Source of the DNA: Plakobranchus ocellatus
Lineage: Eukaryota > Mollusca > Gastropoda > Plakobranchidae
Length of the DNA stretch: 25,853 nt
Assembly: GCA_019648995.1 (NCBI GenBank)
Contig: BLXT01007988.1
Coordinates: forward strand, 134,383 to 160,235
Direction of reading: 5' to 3'
The translations under genes and the position numbers were made by a program. How positions within the stretch are numbered: the first letter of the stretch is position 1; each line of letters begins with the position of its first letter. The notes below the pieces were generated by a model. That model had not been told where the DNA came from, did no database searches, and saw only the letters and a list, made by a program, of their open reading frames with translations. Of the stretch, positions 11,101 to 25,049 are shown piece after piece.

Positions 11101-14100
11101 TTTAAAACCAACAAAAGAGGCTGAATTTTAAAAATAAAATATTCAACCTATATTCTTTAAATTTTTTTGAATTGCTTAGATCTGTATTTGTTTTGTTGCA
11201 TGGACAAAGTTCATCTACATTGAATAATTAAAGCAATATTGGCAAGTTCTTGAAACAGCCCCCATAAATGCTGGCGCTAGCAGTATTTGTAACTCAAAAT
11301 GATTGCTGGTTGCTGAGTGAATTAATGAATCATTAAGAAGCACAATTATACCACAAAGGAAAGTAAAATGTTTACAACTTTGATCAGATATAGCCCTCTG
11401 GTATATAAACTTGAGAGGCAGTAGTGGTAAACTTACCATAACCAAGCAAGTAGTAGAATTTCATGGCTCCATAGTTAATGGTCTGTTTTTCAGTTAGCAT
11501 ACGATAGATATGCATGACTTCCACAAACAGCCAAGCAAAACAGGCCATGTAAAAATAGTGTAAGGAAATCGCAACAAGGCGGCAGAAAAGCTGCAGAAAT
11601 ACAATGTAAGAAGCAAAACTATAGTTTCCGCTAACTTTAATCTATGCCATAACAAAAGATGTAAGTTTACCTTTTTATATTTTATTTGCTGAATAAAAGG
11701 ATTTCTAGCAAATTTATTTTCACAAAAGATCATGCCTGCGAAATCAAATCCGATTTTTATTTACAAAGGATACATTTTAATAAGATTGAAAAAAAAAAAA
11801 CCCACTTTATATTGTCATGATTTTTTAATTATAGTAATAAAAAAAAGACATGGATATCTTAGAAAGTATAGATTGTGAATGTGACAAAAAAAAACATTAT
11901 TATTGACTCTCTTTGTGCTCTCCACTCAATTTTATTACAGAATCACGGGGAGTTCTAAAAGTATTTTGAAACTATAAATTATCTAGACCGAGTACAAGAC
12001 ATCAAAATTTTTTATCCTTTTTTTAAAAAACTACACACTAAAAATAAAAGCCACACACCTCTGGAGAGGTTTTGTTGATACCGATGGCATGGGCAAGATC
12101 CACAATGAATATGGTGAATACTATGTTGATGCGTATACTATTCCAGTTGCACTGAAGGCGCTTGAAGGTGAAGAGGATGAAGAAGGACAACAAGAGGAGA
12201 AGCAGGGACAGAGCCATCAGAACATATGTTAAGGCTTCCATGTCTACCAGAGGTGGGAGCAGGGTCTGAGGAAAAATAATTTTTAAGAAAGTGCAATTCA
12301 TAATAATATAAAAAACATAAACATCAAAAATGCATTCAGAACATTCTGCATTGCAAAAACAAATAACAAATGTATTGTATTCAAGGGGTGAAAAAGTCAC
12401 ATTCTTAGTGTTTTATTTGAACAAATAAAATATTTACATTTTGCGGATCAAATTGAAAAGACAGGGAGAGTTACATATATCTGGAATGTAGAAAACACAC
12501 TGCCCTATGGATAAAACTACTGTGTGGTTTCTTAAAGTGAAGTCATGTGAGGAAGGAAAAGCAAAACTTTTCATGAGGCGAAGCATGAGTGGATGGAAAA
12601 GAAAATATTTTTTCTTGATTGGGAAGATAATTAGAGCTTTAAACCAAAGTGAGCCGTAAAAACATACTGTTTCACAAAATTTACAGCAAAAGTTTTCATT
12701 CTTACTGAAATCTTTTTCATATTTATTAAGTCTTAGATTCAAGAGTTGTCAAGCAGCTCAAAAGTCAAAGAACTTACTGTGCCATCAGCGATATCAATAA
12801 TCACAGCATAAGTGGAGAGATGTTTGCAGGCACAGGTAACATAATACTCCTCACAGCGATCTGATTCACTGCTCACACGACAGTCAGTTGCTTCCACAGC
12901 GCAGTCTGAAGCTGTCCATTCTCCAGTCCTGAGATGACAAAAGGAAGTTAAAAAAGAAACAGTGTGAGCAATATTGTTAGATTAATCCTACTTTGTTAAC
13001 ATTTCATTTTTCTGCTTCTTCTTAACCTTGAAACAGATCTGAGACAAAAATTGGTAATTATATTTCATCTTTCATTCTTGTTTTGAATGCCTCATTGTTA
13101 GGGCTAGATTTAGGCGAGTAGAGGTCAGGGTTTATAGGACATGACGTCACCATTCCAGTTCAAGTGTAAACAANNNNNNNNNNNNNNNNNNNNNNNNNNN
13201 NTTTTCTATTTTAAATCTCATTTTATTGGTGAGATCAAAATGTCCTAATTATGACTTTAATGTACCACAAAGTATTACTTCTTTCTCAAGAACTTCATTT
13301 GATCACTTTAATGTCTTCGTAATTCCCAAGTTTTTGTTGGTTAAAATTGCCACGATTTATGAATTCAATAGCTGGATAATATCATATTTGAGATGGATTG
13401 AAAAACAATCTTATAAAATAACAAATGACCATGAAGAAGCCAATCTGTAAAAGCCGTTATTTTATCGTTGGTTCAAACTCTAAATAATTTAATTGGACTC
13501 AATGATAGCTTTTAGAAACAGTAAAACGCTGATCAGTAAAAGATAGGGATAGTGCAGACTCACTTTGGATCTGAACTTGGCCGCCAGCGCACACAGTGCA
13601 AGTTTGTGCGGTTGTTGGGTAAACTCAAGCGGAAGTGAAGCATGATTGGAATGGATGTTGGGCCATGATAAGACAAAGCCAGTGAAAAGATAGGACCATT
13701 TACTGTCATTGGCCTCTTGCTACGTCTGCTCAAAGAAAAAAGAAAATGAATTATAAATTCTTTGCAAACCTCTTTTCTGTACCTGAGAACAAGTAAAAAA
13801 TATGCAATTATTGCAACTTTATTAAAATTAATCTTCTTCTTACATCGTTTGAATTATTACCACCATATCCTCTACTCTTTACAAAGCATTCAAACTATGG
13901 AAAAGATCTTAGAATAATAGCCATTTCTCCATTCTTTTGTACTTAAAGATAAGTAAAAACCAATTGTCAGTTTTTATTCATATCTTCAGTTTAAAAAAGT
14001 GCTTCTTCTGTGATGAAATATAGATTTTTAACTCTTTCACTGCTTACATAACAAAGTTTCTTCACCTATCCCAGGTAGAGCCATTATCTCAAACTTAAGA

Positions 14101-17100
14101 CTGTCCCCAAAAAAGGTTGACTTTTCCAGTAATTTACAATAGCTTTAAATTTGATACAGGTTTCTTTTCACATCATATACTTTTCTTGGCTCTCTTCCAA
14201 AATATATATGTGTGCGCAGTACACACTTTTCTAGAGTTAGAACTAAATATTTAGATTTAGAATACATGATAAATTTTTACAAATTAGCACATAATCTCAT
14301 TCCTCATTAGATCCAGATAGGATGAGAATCTTGGTATAATCTTGAAAGTGCTATTTGAATCATCCATCTGGTTTAAAAAAAAATCCTTCAACAAGCAAAA
14401 TGCCCACCTGATTGAGGAATCAGTCTTCATACTGACATGCTTGCCAAAGTCTCTGTATACCACATATCCAAAATAGGCCTTGTTATTCTCAGCTGTCCCT
14501 TCCATTGCAGGGCCTTGAGGAAATAAAAAAAAAAGAAACAACATGAGCAATGCAAGACAAAATTTTTCAAAATGCATTTATTCAAACAAAAGGACAGTCA
14601 TTTAGATAAAATGAATAAGCTCATTCATTCACTGATGACCGAGTTAGCAAACTTATCTGCAAGTTTTAAAAAAACTCCGAAAATTCAACCAAGCAACAAT
14701 CTTTTAGGAGATTTACTAAAATTTACAGCTGATTAGAAGAAAAAAAGTCTTCTAAAAGTGGCTTGGCAACCTCAGTAAAATCAATAGTTCTTTTTATCTT
14801 CAATTCTCAACAACCTTTTTACTTTTTAAAAAATGAAGTATAAAATTATGAGCAATTAGCCTCCGATTTAGCATCTCTGGGACTCTCCAAGTACTCACCA
14901 GCAGAAGGGACAGCTGAGAGGAACAGAGGAGAGATGGTGGCCGAGACCTCCTTGTCCACTGATCCCTTCTTCACATTATTGTTGTATTTTGGGATTGTGG
15001 CTCCAGTGAAGTTGGTTAGGTCTAACCAGTCGGAGCCAAGAACTAATGGTGAAAAAATATACTTTTCTTGAATCCAATAACATCATGAAAAAAATTAATT
15101 AATTGAAAAAATTCAAGCCAAGAAAGAGCAAATGAATAAGAAAATAAATGAAAAAAGAATACATGAAAAAGGATAGGTGTTTGTCAGGGAAAATGTGTAA
15201 AAAAAATATATCCCCCCCCCCCCCCACACACACACACACACAAAAGCCAACAACAATGCAAAAAATAGTTTGAATCATGAGGGAGTGAAGAAGTGTGTTG
15301 GCTTAAAAAATTCATCTTAAATATGCAAGACTTTTCAGTCTGTAGTTAAAGCCCACTTTTTGCTCATAATTTTACAAAGGGGCAAAAACCTAGAGATCCA
15401 CCTAGTAGTGTTTGGGCTACATGAGACAATCATTTGCAATTTAGGTTGAGCTTAAAACCTGTTCCATCCCCAACACAAAAATATATTAGAAGATAATCAG
15501 CTAATAAAGACATCTTAATTTGAAAATAAGAAAGCATAAATAAATGAAATAACCCCAGCAAGTGGAGACAGTTTTTATACCTCGATCATCTAATGTTGAA
15601 ATTATACTAAGCACATTTCCTTGCAATTTTCAAAAGTTTAAATTAGGCTTGAGGTGGTAATGACAATGCCTCTTACGATCACAACAGAAACTGTGACAAA
15701 AGTGATTATTCCATAACATTAAAAAAATTGAAGATAAAATAAAAGACGCTGAAGCTTGTACTTAACAATACACATATAAATGTCTTCTCTCTACATTTTG
15801 GGACCAGAGAATGAAAGGGCTCTACATCTTGAAATAAATTTAAATGTGTCAAAAAGTTGCACATCACATGGTTTTTGAGATTTGAGTATTCACTAAAATG
15901 CTGAATTAGTCGATGATTATGTAGTAAACTGTAGAATCCAATTTTTCCATTGATGAAATGTATCCTACTGAGCTTTTCAAGATTGAAAATTTTATAGGTT
16001 GATTCAATCCAAAGCATTGCTCAATAAAGACTGTAACATGATAAAAGCCCTTTAAAGAGAGAAAAATGAATTTCAAATCCCTAACCCCAAAAACTGATTT
16101 GCAAAATTAGGACTAGTTTGATGCCAACATAAAAGGCCTTATTTTTCTCATTGCAACAGTTATATGAGCAGAATATTTTCTTTCCTTACCCATATCATCT
16201 GAGACAGCCTCAAACGTCCCAGATTTGGCCATGGGAAGGGACTCAACCACCTTCCCAATGTAAGCCTCAAACATGTTCATAAGGTGAGTAGCTCCCCCAG
16301 TTAAACGGCCAACTTCTGCCCAATATTCCACGTACTGCTCATCTGTCACATTGCTTAATACGACCAGAAGTTTCTACAAAAAAAATAATCAAGTTTGAAA
16401 GCAAAAAAATGAGCAAATAAACTTAGATTCAAAGACATCAGATACAGATTCAGACACATCAACGAATTCAGGCATAAGTTTCAATTAGGTGAATAAAAAT
16501 TAAAGGCTGGTTCAAAAGAAGGAATCTCTGTTGATCCTCTAATCTTTCTCAATGGCTCATATTTTAGCATCAACAAATGATGGTCTTTCAGTCACATGTG
16601 AGAATTATAAACAAGTTTGCTTTGACCTCAAATACTCCAAAAGATAAAATTTTTGAAATTATTTCAATATTTAAATCTTACATAGTTGAAAAAAAAAAAG
16701 AATCATCAGTCTCTCATATTTTTCTAAAGACTGCAACTTAAAAGAAACTTTGCTATCATTATTCCCCATCAAAATTTATACAAAAAAAATATTAAGACAG
16801 TAATTGGACAATCTTAACTACCCTAAAAAACGTTAAAGATGAAACCATGACACAATGGTGGTACATTTGTAGAGACAAAATATGTTCTATAAAAGTGACA
16901 TTTTCTTATGATTAAACATGAAAAAAAGTGAATGAATAAAATAAAAATCACAAGCAGGAGATGTGCAGGTTATCATGCTAAAAACTCCCATATTTCACAC
17001 TTCAAAGCATTTTAATCCGCTTTACATTTCACTAAATTTGTTGTTCTTTTTGTTAAAAATTAGGTACATAGTGGAAAATTCTGATAATAAACATGAGATG

Positions 17101-20100
17101 CAATACACAAGTGTAAACATCTCATACAGCATTAACTATGTGCATCACTATCTAGACCTTTTGAGCATTGTGAAAAGAAAGATACTGAAATGGTAATGGC
17201 AAGTGATGGACTGACATTTGGCAAAGACCATCTCACAAGAAATGGTCATTTTGGGAGAAAAAGAGGCAGGCAAAGGAAGAGACCAATAAGCAACATCTTT
17301 GAATGGCCTAGAAAAAAAAACTTCGCCTCAAAACAAGCTCTGCCCAGGGGTGTCTTATGGGATTTTTTATAATAATTGTACTTATTTAAAACTTATAAAA
17401 CTTTATTCTGGTGTGAAATTTTTCAAACCAATTTTCTTGTTTCTTTTTTTTTTTTTAACAAGAATTTTAAAGAATAAGGCATATTTCCTACACCTAAAAT
17501 TATCGACCGTTTATTGTCTTTTATTCTCTGCCCGATTTTCTATCAACATAAAAACCACATACTCTTCATTTGAAAATATCTGAAGAAAATAGAAGATTTT
17601 GCAAAGAAATCACATTAGTGTAAAATTTTCCAACCTGCACAAAATCTCTGTACTGCTGGCTGATCATCCTTAGTCCATTTTGTCGCATCTCGTACTCCAG
17701 AAGCACCTTTGTGAGCCTGTACACCAGAAGGATATCCCCACCATAGATAGGCGAAGTTGTGTAGGAAACATTTTGCAAAGCGGAGACCACCGAGTTGGCA
17801 CTGAATGCACTGATGCCTCCTGCTTCAAAGTCAGAAATCTGGCAGAGAGTTTTACATTGGATAACTACAATAAATTTCATGCTTTTGCTTTATAGCAACA
17901 GAATGTATTGTTTAACAATTAGTGGTCAATGGTTTACAGCCATTTTTTTTTTTTCTTTTTTGTGATGCAATAATTTTATACCGAATCCTGTAAACTTCTT
18001 TAGTGAGTTCATTCATCTTTTTTTGAGAGCCATGAAAACTCATGCACTTTGGTGGGAATAATCAATTATATCCATTCACTCTGAGAAGACTGAACAGCTA
18101 AAGAAGTGAGTGGACTAAGATGTAACTTGTTCATTTTTTTTTGCTACCAACTGGGTAACTGTGTGTGCATCTGAAAATGTTTATTGATCTTTTTGAATAA
18201 TACAAGCTCTAAACTTGTCTGAGAAATTTTGAGCATGGTTTCTTTAATCTAGATTCAATTCTGCTGTTTTATTTAGAATGCTACTTCATAATGATTAGCG
18301 TTTTTTAGGTGTAAAATGTATAAAAACTTTTTCATTGAACTTTTCTTATTATTATTCTAGAGCAAATTAAAGGAAAAGTTACCCAAAAAAAATACCCTAA
18401 ATGTCAATAACTTTGACATTAAACTTACCCATGATTAAAATTATGAAAATATTTAATGTAAGAAAAAGTGACAATTAAACACTCATTGAGACTGATGGTA
18501 AAAGATGTGCTGCACATTACAAGATTAATTTATGCTGTGATCTGTTTTTATGAAGAGTTCTATGAGTAGCTTCATTCTTCCTTAAGGCTCATTTAAATGA
18601 AGAATATATAAATTTTAAATAAAATGGACTAAAAAGATAAGAAATGGGAAAACACCAACAAACAATGTTTAAACATTAGAAAAATATCGATAAGAATGTA
18701 AAAAAACCCAAATATTTTAAAAGTTTGTGAGGAGCGTGAACCTCATACCTTTGCCTCATAGTCTGCAAAGCCATCAGTTGTACAGCTGAACAGATCTGGT
18801 TCTAACCAGCTTTCCTCCTCTGTGCACTGTCTCTTAGCATTTCCTGTTTTTTGTTGTCGTTTAAAAAACAATGTTTACAAGAGGAAAAAGGTAACAAAAA
18901 AAAAGTCAATGACTTCTGAAAAATGAATAAAAGTAAGAACTATTTTTTCTATTTTGAGGAAGATAAATTACACTAGATAGATACTATTGTTCAGAATTAT
19001 CATCATAAATGTAAACAAATCAATTTAGCAGCAGGTGGGAAAGGATCAAATTAAAGACTACTTCACACAAAAAAAAAGTCAATAACTTCTGAAAAATGAA
19101 TAAAAGTAAGAACTATTTTTTCTATTTTGAGGAAGATAAATTACACTAGATAGATACTATTGTTCAGAATTATCATCATAAATGTAAACAAATCAATTTA
19201 GCAGCAGGTGGGAAAGGATCAAATTAAAGACTACTTCACACAAACTCTCTAGCCACACCCCACAATTAATATTCACCTGTGGCACCAACTGGACAGTCCT
19301 GTTCTGCTTCCAGACCAAAGGCAATCTTGTCCCACCACATGCCACCTGCATAATTTCTTGGACAATCATCATATGAAACTGGGAGGACAGATCAACAGGG
19401 CAAATTACTTAGGGAGTTTGTATAAACACACACACACACACATTGAATATATTTGGGATTGTCATCATAATATCATATATTTTGTGCAAAAACTGGCCTC
19501 ATGAATTTTTTTGTTTTATGTATTTAGAGCTCCATGATTGTAAAAACTATACCAAAGTTTCTAGTAGTGGTTAAATATTTTGACTGATTTTCTATATAAA
19601 AAAAATATCGGGACTTTTCATCACTGCACATTATTTAAAAGCTCTCTTTTTTTTTTTTTTGAAGTCAAACTTGTTTATCAAAAGATTTCACTTTTAATAA
19701 ACAAGCTAAGCTTGCATTCAAAATTAATAATGAATAAGTTTTAAAATTATTTTTTTTTTTTTTATTTGCACTCACCGACACAAGTGATAACTTGCTCGTA
19801 TGCTGTTTCATTAATTTTCCTTTTTGCCATCATAACAGCAGCATATATATTGTCACACTGGTCACAACGGCGACCTATCACCCCCTCATGACAATAGCAC
19901 TGACCAGTTGTTGGATGACAAGTCATGTTAACAGAGCCCAATACATAACAGTTACAGAGGAGACAGGTATCACTTTCAGGGGGGAGGTAATGAAGGCTCT
20001 GGAACCAAAAAAAAAGTGTTTAAGATCATGTGCTCTTTTGACGCAATAGCCCGATGGGAAAGTAATCATAACAGACTAGGTCAACATGGAACATCTTTTA

Positions 20101-23100
20101 TTTTAATGATTTGAATAATAATAAGGAAGAATGGGGGAATTGCTTTTACAATGTACTTATCTTGGCTCGGCCTACTTTGGATGAAAGTATTGCATGGTTC
20201 TATTTTCTATATTTCTTTCTCTCGGGAGAAAGCAAGCTTAAATTGTTTCTCACTTTACCTCCACTCATATCTTAATAACCGATAAAACCCACATGCAATT
20301 TCGCAATGAATGAGAAAAATTTCCTATACAATAATCGGGTATTTTTCCTTCACTCACCCTACATGAACAAACTCCAGTATTCTTATCACACATCTCTTGG
20401 AAACCTTTATCAACCTCACAGTTGCACGGCCCACATATGGGTTTGCCCCACCAGCCATTGGCACAAGTGAGCGGGGACTGGTGCTCACAGTAGCGACCTG
20501 ACTGCCGACTGCCGCACTCACAAGTGTAAGTGGTCTGCTCTGGAAGGGAGGGATGCTTGCACTCTGCCCAGTTTTGACAAGGTTTGTAGTGTGTACAGAT
20601 GTCTAAACACTGAGGACCAGTTGTACCTATAGAGGAAGTGAAGAGCCACAAAAGTCCTTATATAAAAGATCACTGACAACATGTGAAAAAAAAAACAAAA
20701 CAAAAACGAAAAACATATTTGCAAAATTTCAAGTAATAGAAAATACTTTTTCTTAGGATCAAAATACAAGACAGGAAAAGCACATGAAGTTATACCAATA
20801 GTTTCATGGTTAAACCTTTTTGAAATTCAAAATTAAAATTTCAAATTTCACCTCTTATAGAAATAATGCCCTTCAATCTGGCACCTAATGGGACATGTAT
20901 TTTCTGCATCATATTTGAGGTACATATATACAAATCTATGCCATTAGCACCTCATCAAGCAATAGTTTATCGGTTGGTACCAGAAACTTCACTAAAATGC
21001 CTACTCTTTAATACAGGAATGACTAGGTACATGCTCTGTTATTACTTCTTTCAGCAAAGACAAGACACGCATATTTTACACATCAGTCCTCACCTGGTGA
21101 ACATTGACAGCTATGATGGTTCCATTCATCTTGACACTGACCATTACCACATGGGTTCGGGTCACACACATCTGACCCCACACAGCCCTGCTCAGCCCTG
21201 ACCTCTTGCGGGTTCAGCAATGACGAGCGGTCACTTCCACCAACCAGAATATCCTGTGGATCATATTAAAAATAAAACGTTTCAGGCAACATTTATTTGC
21301 GAGACTATGAAAGGGATGAAGAAAAACAGCATTCAAACAAACATGAGCATGAATAACAACAATGACATGCAGAGATGCCATTTTTAAAGTTTTTTTTTTT
21401 ATTGCTTTCCTTTAAATTTCCTTTTCTTTTTTTACTACAAAACTATTTTACCAGGCAGCAAAAAATTCATAATTCTTGCCTCCTTACATTTTGAAACACA
21501 ATAATTACAGAAGCCTCTTTTCGCCTATAAATTTACAACTGCTCTTAAGCATAATGTCCTTTCATCTTTTTTAAACAATTATGTTTACCCAGTAGTTACA
21601 CTTTAACATCCAGCCATAAATGATACTCAAACAAAAAGTTTAACACATATATAAAATCGTATAATATACCTTGACACAGCCAGAAAAGTAATTGCCAAAA
21701 CCAAGATCTCCCTGCCTGGAAGTGCCTACATACACAATCTCGATGGTCTTTCCAGATACCGATGTTGACATGTTAAACCGCTGAAAAGGTGAAAATAAAT
21801 TGTGTCAATGATACGATACAAATGCATCTTTAAAATGTTTAAAACATTTTTGTGATACCAGTAATGATTGAGAAATTATATATCACAAAAGGAACGTTTT
21901 ACCCCTCAAATAAAATTCCATTCCTTTTTTATCACCTTTAGATAGTAATCTAGCTTATCCTAACAGTTCTTATGACAAGTTTGCAATCAAGACAATGTGA
22001 TATCTTTTACATTGATGATAAAGTTGCACTTTTTCTTAAACAGACATTCATCCATCCTTACCCAAAGTAACACACCTTAAAGAAACATTAAGAGCAAAAC
22101 ATCCACATCTTACCCTACATACCCCACAGACATGGCTAATGTTTGGTGATATTTACAGTAAAACTAAAATAAAGATCTAAACCTCCTCATCAAGAGAATC
22201 ACACATTCGTGATGTGTCAGCAATATGTGCAGTGACGTGTACATTGATGTTCATCACCATAATTAAACAACACAATTGATCTGCAGATGTTTGTACTTAC
22301 CCTTAAGAACACACCATAATCAAGAAACATGTCCAGGGATGCCTGATCCCTCCAGCGCACTTGAAGATGATGCCACTGACCATTGTCAACTCTCACCCTT
22401 CCAAGGGTCAAAGTTGAGCTCAGATACTTGAAATTCACTTGGCCATTTGACAACTGAAAGAGCAAAAGAGCATAGAAGAAGATTGTTTACAAATATAACA
22501 AAAATTGTACCAACTTTGCCTATCCTTCAAATTTTAAGGGAATGTGGAAGGTCAACATATTCCTCGATTAAAAAAAAAAAAATAACTACAAAAATGTCCA
22601 TTAATATATTTCGAGTTATCTGTTTGATGCTGCACGGATCATTTAATTTTTTTTTTTTTTTGCAATTTTTTATGCAGCTTGTACTTCATTAATCAAAGCA
22701 CACACACAGTAGAGTAGAAAATGTAATGTCATACAATATGGTAGGCATTTTTTAGACAATTTTGAGACTAATTCCTTAAATAAGCTGTATTTCCTGCAAT
22801 TACAATTGTATGAGTTGTAGTTGATAGTAAGAAAAGCGGACTCTTTTCCTTATTATTTTACAAAGAGTAATGATAAAAATTTTTGTTGAACTTTCTTAAC
22901 AGCAAAATAAAGAGAAAGCTCTCAGCATAACTCCTCTGCTGCACTTTAACCTTTCAATAACACTACAAAATACAAATAGATCAGAGTCTGCAACAAACTT
23001 CACTTTTCAAATAGCTTTAAAAGATGTTATGTTATCCATGAATATAATTAAAATCAAAGAAACAAAGTTCTTTGTCAGTTGTAGCACTTACTTCTATAGT

Positions 23101-23486
23101 GACGTCCCCTGAATTGAGTAACACTTGCATCAAAGCTCCCTTTGGCTGCCGAGTCCTGAAAGCCACACCAAGGATCCAGGGATATCGTATGGTAGGCTGT
23201 GGTGGCTCTGCGTAGGCCAGATATCCATCTCCTCGCAGCTGACGGGATGGCTCAATGGCTAAAGTAAATCAATAAATCAAATTCTTAAATCACAAAGAAC
23301 ATGACAATGCCTATTGTGAGAGGGATATCATATGTGGCTTATTTAAAACATCTCTATATGGTGTTTAAGGATTAAGAATAGTGAAGTAGGTACAATACTA
23401 GTAGATTAAGACAAGCATTTTTATAGAGCTGCATGTGTCAGTTGTTTACCCATTACTTGGAAAAGAGGGTGCAGTATAGTAAGCAC

Positions 23487-23529
<43 letters not shown>

Positions 23530-24998
23530 GGAAGGACCTAACCATGTAATCTACAAAATACATATTTTGGTATTTTGGTGTAATAAAAAATTATCATCCT
23601 TAATCGAGTAATATAACCGTTAACATACGATTCCAGATTTACTTGAGAAAAAAAGAGTTCAAGATTGATACAAGAATATCATTATAAAAAAGGGACGAAC
23701 TAGTCAACTGCACTGCAGATGGACATAAAAAAAATATCCCTCATAAAAATTGAATCCAAAGAACTTTGAGATCAGAGACTGGAAGTAAGAAAATGAAAAA
23801 ATTCTTATACAACTTTATGGGCAAATTACTAAAAAATTTGAAGGATCACTTTTGATCGAATATTACATGACATTCTTAGTCAGAATATGAGGATGAAGGG
23901 TAAAAAAAAAAAAAAAAGAAATATGTGAATAAAGATTACAGGAACTAACATTAGAGATAATCTTTCCCTCAAACCAAAGACGTAGAAATATTTCAAAAGA
24001 ACAATCACTAAGCTGGAATCTCATTCTTTATTACTAACTGCTGGACTATATTTTAGGTGAAAGAGAGAAACTTTGACGCTTAAATTGAAATGCTGAATTG
24101 ATTCAAATCAGAGAAAAACAAATGAGTGAAGGAAGATATTCCAATTAAAACAAAAATAGTAGAAGGACAAAAAATAATTTTATAAAAAGGCGAAACTTAC
24201 TGTGACTGCAGTCTTTCCCGCCTGTTCTCTCAGGGCATTCACACAAAAATGTATTCCAACCTTCGATACATGTGCCTAAAAAATTGGAGGAGGAAAAACA
24301 CACAATGAAAAAAGTTTCAGAAAGAATAGAATTGAATTCTGAAAGCCTCAAAATCATTGTTGTGTTATTACATTAACATAAAAATAAATATAGTTAAAGC
24401 TAATTTACATTACCAAATCACTGAAGTTGACATTGGTGCAGAAGGATATTTCCATCAATATTATGTATATTCATCTTCTCTCTTACACCTTCAGAATGGG
24501 CTGACATAGCAGTTGCAAAGTTTGGAGATAATTTTTTTTTTTACCTATATACCAATCTGACTTTTTATGTAGCATTAGCAATATAGCCCTTGGAATGTGT
24601 TGTTAAAGGAAAAAAAAAACTGCTGCAGCATGAAACCCAAGTTTTGTAGGGTGAAACTCATCGGCACTGACCTCCAAGTTTGCATGGTGAGGACAGACAT
24701 CTCTCGTTCTTGGCTGGACACCCAGGATTGGTCAGATGTTTGGCGATAGCCATATCCAAGTCCAACAGCTCATGCTCCACATACACGTCCGAGATGCATC
24801 CTACAAAGCCTATGTCTGTGGGGCGGCCAGAGAAGGGAGAGAGTGACCCGGATGATGTGGAGTCAAACAGCGATCTCAACTGATCAGCGTCCGGCAGCAC
24901 GGGCAGTCCACCCACCTGAAGTGGACCGGTCAGGTCCAGAAATCGGTTGCAATTCTCCAGCATGTTGGAACATCTGTGAACAGATGAAACACGAAACT

Positions 24999-25049
<51 letters not shown>

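Noticed and set aside
13713..13724. Furin-like RSKR motif in the GAIN domain
   Set aside because: It aligns with a KRP strand conserved in vertebrate CELSRs and is followed by Pro, which disfavours furin; better explained as structure.
15706..16017. 103-codon minus-strand open frame in the intron between exons m and n
   Set aside because: Does not resemble GAIN sequence, no suitable splice sites in frame, and exons m and n already join in phase.
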